Below are positions 11,201 to 18,455 of a stretch of 64,000 bases of DNA, piece by piece (positions within the stretch are counted from its first letter, which is position 1; each line of letters starts with the position of its first letter). The DNA lies in assembly GCF_001189965.1 (NCBI RefSeq), contig NZ_LFLU01000010.1:1-64000 (forward strand). The letters run 5' to 3'. Source of the DNA: Herbaspirillum rhizosphaerae (GTDB lineage Bacteria > Pseudomonadota > Gammaproteobacteria > Burkholderiales > Burkholderiaceae_D). The notes under the pieces were generated by a model. That model had not been told where the DNA came from and did no database searches. It saw only the letters and a list, made by a program, of their open reading frames with translations. The position numbers and the translations under genes are program-made.

Positions 11201-12046
11201 CAAGAGGCCAAGTCAATTAGCGATAAGAATGATGCAGAATTATTGGCTTGTACTACAGAAGAATGTGTAAATAAACTTATTCCCGGGATTGTTGCTGGAG
11301 CTAAGTATTTCGATGCACTTTATCGTGGTGATCAAGCAGTTGGCAATAGAGATAAAACTGCTTTTGGCGCAATGAGCGATATGGAAACGAAGTCTCTATT
11401 ACTGGCGGCCAACATGGCGGCGGGATTGAAAATTTATAATGAGACTGGCGGCGACAGAGACGCTTTCTTGAAAAACGTCAAAGATCTAACATTTACGCAA
11501 GGTCAAAGCGGGACTTCTTGGCAACAAGCGTTTAGCGCCTATGAGAGCGTAGTGGGAAGTACTAAGCAGCCACACGAATATACAGATATAACCGTAGGGT
11601 GCATGACAGGATATTTTGTGGGTTGCGGTAGCCCTGTTGATCAGTTCAACGCACTACGAAAGTATGCTGGACCAGGCACAGATGGAAGTCAATTAGCAGG
11701 CAATGGCGTTGTAAGCGAGCTGAATGTTGGAGGATTCAAGCTCGGGTATGTTACACATCTTATTGATCCCAGTACAAACAGCGTTATTAATATAACGGTG
11801 CCAAGTGAGCATGCGCTAGATCCAGGATTTGTCGTACGAAAAATAGTCCCTGATGGCAAAGGAGGCTTCTCCGTTGATACGAGAGGATGGGGTACTGGAA
11901 GTAGTCCTCTATTTAATTCCAACGTATGGGCGGCCAGTACGGTTTGGGGCTTGAATACAATGAACATTGGTATAGAATCCGTCAAATTTGAGTGGCTAAC
12001 TATCCCAAAATGGCTAACCAATCTCTTACCAGGACAATCTAAATGA
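2285..12046 (+). CDS. CdiA/FhaB-type filamentous haemagglutinin with C-terminal toxin region
   Basis: 3253-residue TpsA exoprotein, probably a contact-dependent inhibition effector displayed on the cell surface. It starts with a textbook extended signal peptide (YRIIFNKARGMLMAVAE near residue 6), a hydrophobic core at about 57-78 and cleavage after AQA. The TPS secretion domain follows, with NPNL and NPSG motifs and a CDGCGF pair. Long haemagglutinin repeats of the DNSGxIxA type run to about residue 1000. A less repetitive stretch (about 1030-1300) may be the receptor-binding region. The conserved YLLETRSQF...SSDYLL and KRLGDGYYEQ block is near 1415-1460, with a second repeat array after it. 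A hydrophobic pretoxin resembling PT-VENN ends at NAAANNYL (N2942-N2943), replacing the usual VENN. The last ~310 residues form an AT-rich C-terminal module with no motif I can assign firmly. The start is supported by the extended signal peptide and a purine-rich site (GAAGAGAAG). Confidence 0.93.
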   Translation: MNQLCYRIIFNKARGMLMAVAETVRNCNGSASQGTEGSRRPALAMARLSWIGLAVLTLVGATMILLPRAQAQIVADPNAPRNQQPVVVNTANGVPQVNIQTPSAAGVSRNTYSQFDVQRNGAVLNNSRSDVQTQLGGWIQRNPNLANGTARVILNEVNSSNPSYLRGFVEVAGDRAQVIIANPSGVTCDGCGFINSARTTLTTGEVIMNGGNLDGYVVRGGRVKIEGAGMSDAQSDYTEIIARAIEVNAGIWAKELHVTAGANRVNADHTQLTPIAAQDAAPAFGVDVAQLGGMYANKIFLVGTESGVGMRNAGNIGAAIGEVTLTADGRIENSGTLNAQDKIRIQSTGVAASSAHGVINTGSITAATSEITLSTDGRIDNGGSVTAQTSISATGQDVHNSGTLSAAGSAVDVVANGKVDNSGAILAQTDVHLTGADVKNAGSIAAANGDITVAASEAVDNSGSMTAQSNINIIAQLQNPNGSPALRNDGTLSAVNGSIAVNTGGGIDNAGTMVARNDVRLDLSGAGGMPANVNNRGSMSAIQGLLKINADGSIDNAGSLIGQAALDIAARHVGAAVGQAGLRNGGTISVAGGAISLAITGAIDNSGKILARDGVDMRVASGSGSNGIDGRYGLRNTGDIGASAGAVQLNIDGGVTNTGAVIGQNGVIISARNASGQPFAGGQFDIDNGGSIQAANGQAQLGADGRLTNSGTITAAQAVDVDAANLARGTFAGSDVAVTNNGTITATAGASTLVANGGIRNSGTIAAQSDVNLTARNAGASLYNDGKIQATSGTASLIADGQLSNTGTGTITAKTLNISAQDVVNDGSIGAQAAASLASRSGFRQSSTAAFAANGNMVLNLAGNYSNAGQLRAGTLALSAAQISNLNTAAIQADSITINGSGTLTNAGEISSRNLLDITAPTVDNTGVILGGDLVVRTQTLNNTGNNALLGGGNSMSLWVTSALSNRNNAVIYSAGSMAIGANDQRDANGLVNGTAQITNEDSIIEAGGNMELAAVNLRNTRSGVAVSTVQTLDETYAMRAPSWWHNGGNQMYYKPDSSNFNAYEILYVNPADVLETKNIITPDGYVIGRAVIRTHADDSVFYKGISSNWAIFGQISRGSATDGTRVVYFTAQSNNVSNPDKVAGGDDPRDGRGDINWEPMPGYSNQYGNCTTNCIRFVAEQDYTDPNTIFRRDTQRYLAQQHDSLELTRNAHHTATEDRLASGAGAVAEIRAGGNARINIGQSLSNEFSNIVVNGSLWLGGANANITNLGQTLYRRHSFDGTFTTTGGAVAGYSMPDISEVIGTTQGAIVGNGGVTIIANNFSNADLSAGSAANIRNDITPATGSGQSIGGMLGSVATRAGSNAPTGGTLPSGAGLPTMSGFPAGALFPQNGSVPVPIRPGVLFQPSASGSYLLETRSQFTDHRTWLSSDYLLTALNVDPSTVQKRLGDGYYEQRLVREQIAQLTGKVTGAASDDSQYQKLLSNGVSTAQAWGLRPGVELTPDQVSHLTSDIVWLVSQTVTLPDGSTQDVLVPRVYLAHLDDSALQNTGALVSGSNVTIQAANITNKGGMIDGRADGTGRTVLVASNDLANLGGGIRGDDIVISAGGNVRNETLTVQQTYANSQTSGSFTSLSNAAGITAEKNLTINAGADINIVGAALVSGRSGDAGAGALTLNAGRDVNLNTVKTGSTYDINFNGYVGHDKSINNVGATVNAGGDLQIVAQRDISMTAAQVAIGTNGSGSGSLLAGRSVTIGAALNESESVRTHSQSRSFAQFESQTIDVVGSQISAAGGLSLRAGLLETADIKIAASNINADKELNVAASGNVSVVSEDAFHSYSEYATSSSKSFLSSRSSTGYGKQAYSDAIGSNLSGDSVVIQAGRDLNITGSNIVSNADTMLSAVNNVTISAATERFQEVHQYSEKKSGFAASFGAGVASIGYSKTSANGESSSETVTQQGSTIVSLNGNTQIQAGQQLRVTASDIGAGNDLTLIGKSIDLTAAQNTSVEHSTQQSSASGFSVGITYNPLAAFKNAYQQSARGNPSTSFLGQATKRADATVDGVSAATTAVVVQAGSRSANSNQDYATSSAKVSTLTAGNNLTLLATDGSITSQGTAMSAAGDALLIAKNNITLDVARSYETQGQTNIANGWSLDNRGTLPVGMFNNNGKGDGTTTTVIGTSLSAGRTASLSTTQGDITLTAANLVANGDLSINAAKSLTIQSGQDILANANKSNNQAIGKVVVSDTERFSGYHTEKSQDDNSGVTQVASNIGSLQGNVNLRAGDSYTQTASNVLAANNIDINAKAITINTADNTGSNDQNSESLKIGAFARISSPLIDLANNIENAKKSDGRLQAMQSLAAAANGYQAVSAMTGGSGDLIKGEVGVGFATANSEDHTRYTQAQGSTIQGGGNVTLTSTEGDIHATGASIAAGSTLTLDSAREILLDAARSTVVSNGDNHSAGAEIGVGFSVGAKTGVYAYISANIGNGRYDYNALTNSNTQLSGDTVTLKSQSDTTLKGASVHADTINALTGGKLTIESVQDQITQHSEQSSVGGRVQISFGTAWEASGSLSQSTANGSSSFVNQQSGLFAGNGGYHVVADTIALKGGAIASSNAGNSDLSTKSISFEDITNKMEYSADTMSISGSFGGSLKKADSTGGTSTQNTSEAGATLQNSKGAPSPNLTPGIMLQDSVSASSTTYGTLTDGKITIGGQATSSAAGLGAHTDLATAHTAIEALPDLRNVMKEQQAMAAAANTVIATSAQIAGDIAKSQAAAAKARGDADAEKNWGPTGDYARALKTVTAVLVGGLAGQSGGQLAASAGAPYLANAIGDYFSQPGNENRTAQVLSHAVLGGILAAANGGSAGAGAVAGGVGELAAQEITKQLYPDAYDADGTFHPERLNGSQLNTVIALSTAVGAIMGGITGGTTLDTIVGANVAANAAANNYLKQKDDSYLGKKLALCKADDSSCRDRVVQEAKSISDKNDAELLACTTEECVNKLIPGIVAGAKYFDALYRGDQAVGNRDKTAFGAMSDMETKSLLLAANMAAGLKIYNETGGDRDAFLKNVKDLTFTQGQSGTSWQQAFSAYESVVGSTKQPHEYTDITVGCMTGYFVGCGSPVDQFNALRKYAGPGTDGSQLAGNGVVSELNVGGFKLGYVTHLIDPSTNSVINITVPSEHALDPGFVVRKIVPDGKGGFSVDTRGWGTGSSPLFNSNVWAASTVWGLNTMNIGIESVKFEWLTIPKWLTNLLPGQSK

Positions 12047-12089
12047 GTGCAGCGAACAGTCCTGAAGAAAAAACAATATAGGTGCGCCA

Positions 12090-12539
12090 ATGAGTTTGAT
12101 AAATACAAATGCATCCCTACGTATTTTGGGTTTGCCTGCGTGCGGAGGAGTGATTGTAGTACTTGGCATATCGCTACCCTATATTTTTTATACGTCGGAT
12201 TACTCTCATTTGATGGGATTGCTCACTATGTTTTTTATTGGAGCATTCGCAAGTGCCATTGTCGGTTGGCCTTTGTTGGCTCTGGTTGAGTGGAAGCTGT
12301 CGAAAAATAGATTCAGATACATCATTGGCGGCATTGCATGCTCCACCGGAATCTGGTTACTTCTCGATATGCCAATTTTTCCGAAAGATTGGGGTACGTG
12401 GTCTGACGTAAATTTTTTGCTTCATTACGCATGGCGGAGATTTATATTTTTCTCAATTTTCGGACTTGTCTCAGGATGCTTATATACAGGTGTCGTGGCA
12501 TTGATAAATAAATATATTCCACGTCAGGGCATCCATTAG
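12090..12539 (+). CDS. Putative membrane immunity protein (CdiI-like)
   Basis: 149-residue hydrophobic protein beginning 43 bp after the cdiA stop. Four likely membrane spans are visible at roughly 11-32, 42-66, 77-94 and 113-138, joined by short charged loops. It has no family motif I recognise. Position, size and low GC matching the cdiA C-terminal module make it the natural candidate for the cognate immunity protein. Membrane immunity proteins are known for CdiA toxins that dissipate the proton gradient or form pores, so a membrane-acting toxin is a reasonable inference but unproven. It could instead be an unrelated membrane protein carried with the cassette. Confidence 0.65.
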   Translation: MSLINTNASLRILGLPACGGVIVVLGISLPYIFYTSDYSHLMGLLTMFFIGAFASAIVGWPLLALVEWKLSKNRFRYIIGGIACSTGIWLLLDMPIFPKDWGTWSDVNFLLHYAWRRFIFFSIFGLVSGCLYTGVVALINKYIPRQGIH

Positions 12540-12574
12540 CTTCAAGACGGGGTAGCCCCTATGACTCCTCTACT

Positions 12575-12679
12575 GTGCAGACGTTTAGAGTTAGCGGAAG
12601 CAATATGCCAATTCAATGGCGGTGGCACGATGACGAGGCTGAAACAACCGCTGCGAAGTTATGTATAAGTAAAAATTGA
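12575..12679 (+). CDS. Short AT-rich open frame after the immunity gene (possible gene tail)
   Basis: A GTG-started frame of 34 residues includes MPIQWRWHDDEAETTAAKL and ends in LCISKN. The frame is open upstream into the immunity gene's 3' end (back to about 12508), so it may be the surviving tail of an older gene rather than a complete one. There is no convincing ribosome-binding site. Orphan toxin or immunity fragments often accumulate downstream of cdiA/cdiI, which is why it is listed. It could equally be chance. Confidence 0.2.
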   Translation: MQTFRVSGSNMPIQWRWHDDEAETTAAKLCISKN

Positions 12680-12731
12680 TCTGAAATGGGTGACAGCACT
12701 CGGCCAGAAGCTGCCATTTAAAATCTTAAGG

Positions 12732-12760
12732 GCCTCGTAAATACGAGGCTTTGTTCTTTT
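12732..12760 (+). terminator. Rho-independent terminator of the CDI locus
   Basis: GCCTCGTA (12732-12739) pairs with TACGAGGC (12742-12749), followed by TTTGTTCTTTT. It lies between the CDI cassette and the convergent SDR gene and ends rightward transcription. Confidence 0.8.
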
Positions 12761-12768
12761 AATGGCGC

Positions 12769-13614
12769 TCAACTGACCGTAGGAATGTCAGTTGATGCAG
12801 CGAGTTCCTTTTGCGCTTCGACGGCAGCGAGTCTCTCCGTTAACGCTTTGCGAATGATTCCCCAGGAATCGCTGCCAAGAACGATCCGCTTCGGTGCCGG
12901 CATTTGATCCGCGCTATCAACGATGATTGCCGCCATCTTTGCCGGGTCGCCAGGGGGCAAGCGCGACGTATCCTTGATCATCACGTGCACCATCGCCGCC
13001 GGCGTGCCCTTGTAGGCGTCCATCTGTTCGCCGAGCCGGGCGCCACTGAAGCGGAAGTTTGTACGTGCGCCACCCGGCTCGATAATAGTGACCCCGATAT
13101 TGAAGGCCGCGAGTTCCTGACCAATCGAATCGAGGAAGCCTTCCAGCCCCCATTTGCTCGCATGATACAAAGACCCGCCTGGAAGAGTTGCCTGACCGCC
13201 ATATGTGGACAAACCGATGATCCTGCCACTTCCCTGGGCTCGCAAGTAAGGCAAGGTTGCGCGAATCAGCGTGATTGGACCGAGCAGATTTGTTGATATC
13301 TGATGAGCAATCTGTACGCCGCTCAATTCCTCAACAGCACCGAACAGGCCATAGCCGGCGTTGTTGACGATGACATCGATTTTGCCGAGGTCAGTAAAAG
13401 CCATGTTTACAACTTGTTCAATCCCGGACATGTCCGTCATGTCCAGATGGGCAAGCCACAAAAGCGCCCCGTATTTCTCTTTAAGATCATCCATTGCATC
13501 CATCTTGCGGACGGTTCCTGCTACGCGATCGCCCCGCGCGAGAAGTTGCTCCGTCATCAGTCGGCCGAAACCGCTGTTCACACCCGTGATGAACCAAGTT
13601 CGTTGCTGAGTCAT
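12769..13614 (-). CDS. Short-chain dehydrogenase/reductase
   Basis: 281-residue classical SDR, a cytoplasmic NAD(P)-dependent oxidoreductase. It begins MTQQRTWFITGVNSGFGR, with a TGxxxGFG nucleotide-binding motif. NNAG follows (VIVNNAGYGLFGA), and the catalytic YHASK motif comes after a GLSTYGG stretch. The start at 13614 was chosen because it follows a good GAAAGG site and begins right at the Rossmann fold; an upstream in-frame extension looks non-coding. The neighbouring divergent AraC-type gene (118 bp apart) is probably its regulator. Substrate unknown; proteins of this subgroup are often annotated only as oxidoreductases. Confidence 0.85.
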   Translation of the reverse strand: MTQQRTWFITGVNSGFGRLMTEQLLARGDRVAGTVRKMDAMDDLKEKYGALLWLAHLDMTDMSGIEQVVNMAFTDLGKIDVIVNNAGYGLFGAVEELSGVQIAHQISTNLLGPITLIRATLPYLRAQGSGRIIGLSTYGGQATLPGGSLYHASKWGLEGFLDSIGQELAAFNIGVTIIEPGGARTNFRFSGARLGEQMDAYKGTPAAMVHVMIKDTSRLPPGDPAKMAAIIVDSADQMPAPKRIVLGSDSWGIIRKALTERLAAVEAQKELAASTDIPTVS

Positions 13615-13732
13615 TTCTGTGCCTTTCAAATAATGCCAAATAAATGCTTCTCTGACTGGACTTGGATGGCCACGGCAAAGACCGAATCCCAAACCAGAGC
13701 ATGCAGAATAGCGGCCAGGGATGAGATTTTGA

Positions 13733-14704
13733 ATGCTTGATCGTCGGGGTTTTATGCGTCAAAATCTGAGAATGCAGCTAGATCCCTTTTCAGACCTCCT
13801 CAAGCTACTCAATGCCCATTCCGTTCTGGCTGGCGGACTGATCACGGGCGGATCGTGGGCGATCAGGTTTCCCGCATCCGATCAGATCAAGTTCTGGGGT
13901 ATCGTCCGAGGTAGCTGTTCGCTTGTGATGGCAGGGGAGACGACGCCCATTCCTGTCGAAGCGGGGGACGTCTTTCTTCTTCGGACGCCACGTTCACATG
14001 TGCTGGCCAGCGACCTCTCCGCCAGGCTGGTAGAACTGCAGGATGTCTTGGCAGATCGAAAAGGCGCCGTCGTCGAGTACGGCGAAGGCGATGAATTTTT
14101 CATGATCGGTGGCAAAGTCGAGCTGTCAGGCAACAGCGGACAGCTTCTGTTGGATGAGTTGCCCTCGCTGATTCACATCCGTGCAGCGTCACGTCATTCA
14201 ACATCGCTACGCTGGCTTCTGGAGCAATTGGTCAAAGAACAGGATGATCATCATCCGGGCGTGGCGGCGGCTTCGTCGCAACTGGCCCACCTGATGTTCA
14301 TTCAGATTTTGCGTGCTTGCTTTGAGAGTTCGGAACCGCTTGCCAGCGGCAGGCTTCGCGCTATTGGCGACCGACGTTTAGCGCCAGCGCTGCAATTGAT
14401 GCATGGCGATCCGGGACGCGCGTGGCAACTGGACGAATTGGCAAAAGCGGCAGCGATGTCACGTGCGACATTCTCGTCTCACTTCAAGACTGTTGCCGGT
14501 GTTGCGCCCATCACTTACTTGACGGAATGGCGCATGCGACTCGCCGAACGTATTTTGCGGAGCGAACGCACTTCTGTCAGCGCACTTGCGGCATCACTTG
14601 GCTATGCATCGGAAAGCGCATTCAGCAATGCGTTCAAGCGTGTGACCGGACGATCGCCAAAGACTTATCGGAAGGCGACGATTGCCCGGGATACTTCGGG
14701 ATGA
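13733..14704 (+). CDS. AraC-family transcriptional regulator with N-terminal cupin
   Basis: 323-residue regulator. The N-terminal half (about 15-190) resembles the cupin sensor domain of AraC-type regulators (SDLLKLL..., GGSWAIRFP, GDVFLLRTPRSHVL). The C-terminal ~95 residues carry two helix-turn-helix motifs (LDELAKAAAMSRATFSSHF and VSALAASLGYASESAFSNAF) and end with GRSPKTYRK. It is divergent from the SDR gene, the usual arrangement for a regulator and its target. Three in-frame ATGs (13733, 13754, 13772) are possible. The first is given; the last would start directly at the cupin domain. Confidence 0.88.
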   Translation: MLDRRGFMRQNLRMQLDPFSDLLKLLNAHSVLAGGLITGGSWAIRFPASDQIKFWGIVRGSCSLVMAGETTPIPVEAGDVFLLRTPRSHVLASDLSARLVELQDVLADRKGAVVEYGEGDEFFMIGGKVELSGNSGQLLLDELPSLIHIRAASRHSTSLRWLLEQLVKEQDDHHPGVAAASSQLAHLMFIQILRACFESSEPLASGRLRAIGDRRLAPALQLMHGDPGRAWQLDELAKAAAMSRATFSSHFKTVAGVAPITYLTEWRMRLAERILRSERTSVSALAASLGYASESAFSNAFKRVTGRSPKTYRKATIARDTSG

Positions 14705-14743
14705 ATGTATCCGTTGCATTCCTGGGCCACCGGCGTACGGGCC

Positions 14744-15376
14744 TTAAAGTTTGCTTGCAGGATGCTCCGCCAGAGAGACAAAGCTGTTCGTGGCGGCGTC
14801 CAGCGCGTCTATTGAGCCACTTTCGATATCATAGACCCATCCGTGAAGCGTCAATCGACCTTGAGCTAGCGCCAGGGCTACTGATGGATGCGTTCGGATG
14901 TTGTTTAACTGTGCAATGACGTTCTCGCGAACCATGCCGTTGATGCGATCGTTCTCATTCGCGTGGTTCCTGGATTCGTTAATCATCCGAGCTGCATCGG
15001 CATAGTGCAGCCAGTGTTTGACCGCTGGCATGTGGTCCAGACATGCGCACGTGGCGACTGCTTTCATCGCACCGCAATCGGAGTGGCCGCAGATGACAAT
15101 GTCCGTTACCTTCAGCTGCGCTACGGCATATTCAACCGTTGCGCTGACACCGCCAGGTTCAGGGCCGAACGACGGCACGATGTTGCCGGCATTGCGAATC
15201 ACGAATAACTCGCCTGGCTCTCGTTGGGTGACAAGCTCTGGAACCATTCGACTGTCAGAGCAAGAAATGAATAACGCCTTCGGCGTTTGACCGGTCGCAA
15301 GCGTCTTGAATAGCTCTTTACGTTCTGGAAAGACTTCCTGTTGGAAGCGCAGAAAACCATTAATAATGTCACGCAT
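14744..15376 (-). CDS. can: Beta-class carbonic anhydrase
   Basis: 210-residue zinc enzyme interconverting CO2 and bicarbonate in the cytoplasm. The zinc ligands and catalytic pair are visible: C39, D41 and R43 in CSDSR, and H98 and C101 in GHSDCGA. Length and motif spacing match the bacterial beta class. It begins [12 protein letters not shown], typical of this family. It is transcribed toward the convergent AraC gene with a 39-bp gap and no obvious terminator. Confidence 0.93.
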   Translation of the reverse strand: MRDIINGFLRFQQEVFPERKELFKTLATGQTPKALFISCSDSRMVPELVTQREPGELFVIRNAGNIVPSFGPEPGGVSATVEYAVAQLKVTDIVICGHSDCGAMKAVATCACLDHMPAVKHWLHYADAARMINESRNHANENDRINGMVRENVIAQLNNIRTHPSVALALAQGRLTLHGWVYDIESGSIDALDAATNSFVSLAEHPASKL

Positions 15377-15456
15377 ATTGAATTAAAAGCTGATACAGGA
15401 ACGCTATTATCGCGTGGATTGGTATCAGATATCTACATTGTCAATATGGAGGGCGT

Positions 15457-15606
15457 ATGGCGAGATTGAGATTTGACCGTGGAACAGGGCTGATATGTGA
15501 AGGAAGGAACGGCCCCACGCGGGGTAGCACCTTAAAAGAGGCAACAGTGCTTAAGATTTTGTGGGCCTCTCAGATCGACAGCAATAGCGATGTTGAACGC
15601 CCATAG
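15457..15606 (+). CDS. Possible 49-residue small protein
   Basis: An ATG-started frame lies in the 378-bp gap between the carbonic anhydrase gene and the cupin gene. The only support is a strong GGAGGG site 4 nt before the ATG. The translation (MARLRFDRGTGLICEG...) matches nothing I know and shows no signal peptide or membrane span. The rest of 15377-15754 holds no clear feature apart from the promoter expected for the cupin gene. Confidence 0.2.
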   Translation: MARLRFDRGTGLICEGRNGPTRGSTLKEATVLKILWASQIDSNSDVERP

Positions 15607-15754
15607 AGGCATGCATTAGCGGCCGTAGTCCGCCAGTAACCGATATCCTCACCATTGCGTGAAAGATTCACATGCCATCAGGTTTGCTCGGCATTGAATC
15701 AATACAAGTAGCTCATTTCCAGTCACGATAATCCTCATACCGCTAAGGATACCC

Positions 15755-16255
15755 ATGAATGAACATGATTCGATTGCCGCAGAACTGATCGCTCGTCTTG
15801 AACTTTTTCCGCACCCGGAAGGAGGCCATTACAGAGAAACCTACCGTAGTCAACAAAGAGTACTGCGGGAAGGTACGGATCTCAGCCGCTCCGCAGCTAC
15901 CGCGATTTACTATCTCCTCCGCCAGGGAGAAAGGTCAACGTGGCACAGGATCCAGTCCGACGAGATGTGGCATTTCTATGCAGGGGAGCCCCTGCATGTT
16001 CATGTCCTCGAACACAGCGGCGAGCTGCATACCCTGATGCTGGGAAATCCCTTGACGCACGACGGCGCCACGTTCCAGGCCTTGGTCCCAGCGGGCGCCT
16101 GGTTTGCGGCGCAATGTGCCGGGTCGGGCGCCTATGCCCTTGTAGGTTGCACGGTAGCACCAGGTTTTGAATTCCAGGAATTTGAAATAGCGGACAAGGA
16201 TTTTCTCCTGAAAACCTGGCCGCAACATGCACAGGTGATCGAGCGCCTGGCATAA
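15755..16255 (+). CDS. Cupin_5 (DUF985) family protein
   Basis: 166-residue single-domain cupin. The family signature appears near the start (LELFPHPEGGHYRETYRS), followed by SAATAIYYLL, ERSTWHRIQSDEMWHFYAG and GSGAYALVGCTVAPGFEFQEFE. The exact function of the family is unsettled; members are thought to bind small ligands or sugar derivatives. A good AAGGA site precedes the ATG by 6 nt. It is monocistronic and ended by a terminator at 16340. Confidence 0.85.
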   Translation: MNEHDSIAAELIARLELFPHPEGGHYRETYRSQQRVLREGTDLSRSAATAIYYLLRQGERSTWHRIQSDEMWHFYAGEPLHVHVLEHSGELHTLMLGNPLTHDGATFQALVPAGAWFAAQCAGSGAYALVGCTVAPGFEFQEFEIADKDFLLKTWPQHAQVIERLA

Positions 16256-16339
16256 AGTGTGTGCTTGCGGCCAGAAGCAGCCGCTCCCTCGATAAATAAA
16301 GATCTTCTCTCTCAATGACATGAAGGCCTTCGTCATATC

Positions 16340-16363
16340 CGGGCCGTCTTCCGGCCCGTTTTC
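16340..16363 (+). terminator. Rho-independent terminator after the cupin gene
   Basis: CGGGCCG (16340-16346) and CGGCCCG (16352-16358) form a 7-bp stem with a TCTTC loop, followed by TTTTC. Confidence 0.7.
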
Positions 16364-16374
16364 TGGCGATCTGC

Positions 16375-17991
16375 TCATGCGGCCCGCAGCTGCACATATG
16401 CGGGTGTGATGTCGATCTCGCATGCATTCCCCTCCATTTGGGCCTGGCTCAGCTTGAAAGTGCCAACCAGTTCGGTCAGATGTTCGGCCTGCTGGCTCAT
16501 CGACTGCGATGCCGCGGCAGCTTCTTCGACCAGCGCGGCGTTTTGCTGGGTGTTCTGATCCAGCAGCGAGATCGCTTCGTTGACGGCGTTGATGCCGTGG
16601 GACTGGGCGTGGTTGGCAGTGCTGATTTCTGCCACGATTTCAGTCACGCGCCTGACGCTGGCGACCACTTCTTCCATGGTGCCGCCGGCCTCCTGCACCA
16701 GCCGGCTGCCGTCGGCGACGCTGCTCACTGAGTGATTGATCAGTTCCTTGATTTCCTTGGCGGCAGAGGCCGAACGTTGGGCCAATGAGCGCACTTCGGA
16801 AGCCACCACCGCAAAGCCGCGTCCCTGCTCGCCTGCGCGAGCCGCTTCCACCGCAGCGTTGAGCGCGAGAATGTTAGTCTGAAAAGCGATGCCGTCGATG
16901 ACGCTGATGATGTCCACGATCTTTCTGGAAGCATCGTCGATCACTCCCATGGTGGAGACCACCTGGCCGACCACTTCGCCGCCCTTGGTCGCGATCACCG
17001 ATGCCGAGTCGGCCAGTTGCTTGGCCTGCTGCGCGTTCTCGGCGTTCTGGCGTACGGTGCGGATCAGCTCTTCCATCGCCGCTACCGTTTTTTCCAGCGT
17101 GTCGGCCTGTTGCTCGGTACGCTCCGACAGGTTGATGTTGCCGGAAGCAATCTCGGCCGAGGCGCCGGCGATAGTGTGGGTGCCGATACGAACCTGCTGC
17201 ACCAGCGAGGCCAGCTTGTCGCGCATGACGCGGATCTCGAACAGCAGGCTGGAATCGTCTTCATGATGGGTGTCGACCGAGGTGGATAGCTCGCCGTGCG
17301 CGATGCGTCCGGCAATCTTGACTGCATAGGCCGGCTCGCCGCCAAGCTGTTTAAGCAGGCTCTTGCGGATCAGCCAGGCAATCAGCACCGACACGCCGAG
17401 GATGATCCCTGTCCATACCGTGATCATGCGCAGCGAGCTGTCGAAGAGACCGTCGGCAATCATGCTGGCTTCTTCATTTTCCTTTTGCTCGAATTTCAGC
17501 AAGGTATCGATATCCTGCACGATCTGGCGGCGCAGCGGGCTGCATTCCTTGACCAGAAAGGTCCCGTACTCGGCCATCTGTCCAGCCTCGCGATACTTGC
17601 GCGGACGAGTCAGTTCATTGCCCATCGCCAGCAGCCCGGCCTTGACCTTTTCGAATTGCGCGTTGCCGGCGAACACCGGCTCCAGCTGTTTGAGCGCTGC
17701 GAGGTAAACGGCTTTCTGTTCGTCGAGAATGGCGAGTTCCTTTTTGGCATCGCCTTCATCCTGAAAGATGAAGGCGTTGCGTGCGGCCAGCCCGGTCTGA
17801 TCAAGCGCCTCGCGCGCGACGTAGAGCGGTTCCAGTTTGGTGGCGCGCACCTGGTCCTGATGCTTGACCGCCGCCGAGATGGAACTCATGCGCGTCAGCG
17901 CAAACAGAATAAGCACCAACATCAGCATGATCAGCATGCCGAAGCCGAGGCTCAATTGCGTGCCGATCTTGAGATTTCTAAAGTAGTTCAT
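16375..17991 (-). CDS. Methyl-accepting chemotaxis protein
   Basis: 538-residue inner-membrane chemoreceptor. TM1 is at about 12-34, a periplasmic four-helix-type sensor at about 35-185 and TM2 at about 190-210. A HAMP domain follows, then a cytoplasmic signalling helix with the highly conserved hairpin tip [19 protein letters not shown] and [17 protein letters not shown]. It belongs to the Tsr/Tar-like group common in betaproteobacteria. There is no C-terminal NWETF-type CheR/CheB docking peptide; the tail ends AYVQLRAA. The start at 17991 follows a GGAG site and begins directly with the TM1 leader; a longer upstream frame is less likely. The ligand cannot be told from sequence. Confidence 0.92.
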   Translation of the reverse strand: MNYFRNLKIGTQLSLGFGMLIMLMLVLILFALTRMSSISAAVKHQDQVRATKLEPLYVAREALDQTGLAARNAFIFQDEGDAKKELAILDEQKAVYLAALKQLEPVFAGNAQFEKVKAGLLAMGNELTRPRKYREAGQMAEYGTFLVKECSPLRRQIVQDIDTLLKFEQKENEEASMIADGLFDSSLRMITVWTGIILGVSVLIAWLIRKSLLKQLGGEPAYAVKIAGRIAHGELSTSVDTHHEDDSSLLFEIRVMRDKLASLVQQVRIGTHTIAGASAEIASGNINLSERTEQQADTLEKTVAAMEELIRTVRQNAENAQQAKQLADSASVIATKGGEVVGQVVSTMGVIDDASRKIVDIISVIDGIAFQTNILALNAAVEAARAGEQGRGFAVVASEVRSLAQRSASAAKEIKELINHSVSSVADGSRLVQEAGGTMEEVVASVRRVTEIVAEISTANHAQSHGINAVNEAISLLDQNTQQNAALVEEAAAASQSMSQQAEHLTELVGTFKLSQAQMEGNACEIDITPAYVQLRAA

Positions 17992-18282
17992 TTCTAACTC
18001 CACCATTCGAAGTGTTTTAAGAAGGCTTGCTGTGACGAATGTAAAGTTTCTGCGTCCCTTGCTTGCCCACAATCAGTGTGAGCAGACCTTTTTTGCGGAA
18101 ACTAAAGTGGAGTTTTAGTCAAAAATAAAATGCTGGCTATGAGGATTTTCCTGAGTCGCAGTACTTGACGACACAGTTGCGTTGCATTTGATTAATCACC
18201 CAATGCCGAGCGGAAAGATGTAGTTTATGGTCGACTCAGGAATATACGTTTGATTTAACGGGTTTATATTTTCTGCCCGCAA
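17992..18282. other. Intergenic region upstream of the chemoreceptor gene
   Basis: Together with the terminator beyond it, this is a ~460-bp gap between the leftward chemoreceptor gene and the end of the copper operon. The leftward receptor promoter must lie here. I see no convincing sigma-28 or sigma-70 box, no RNA gene and no repeat. Confidence 0.4.
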
Positions 18283-18288
18283 AACCCC

Positions 18289-18326
18289 AAAAAAAAGCTC
18301 GCGATCGGAATGGGCCGATCACGAGC
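18289..18326 (-). terminator. Strong terminator of the cus operon
   Basis: Read leftward, a 12-bp stem (18315-18326 with 18297-18308, one G-U pair, 6-nt loop) is followed by eight Ts (complement of the A run at 18289-18296). It ends transcription after cusF. Confidence 0.9.
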
Positions 18327-18455
18327 GATTCAGCCTGTCGGCTGAAGAGGAGATGTCAGGTTTAAGCTTACGGCTTGCATCCGTTTTGGACTATCGGGGC
18401 TTTCCTTATTTTCAGTTGGCAATACCGTAGAGAGGCAAGCGCAAGCTACGCCCGG

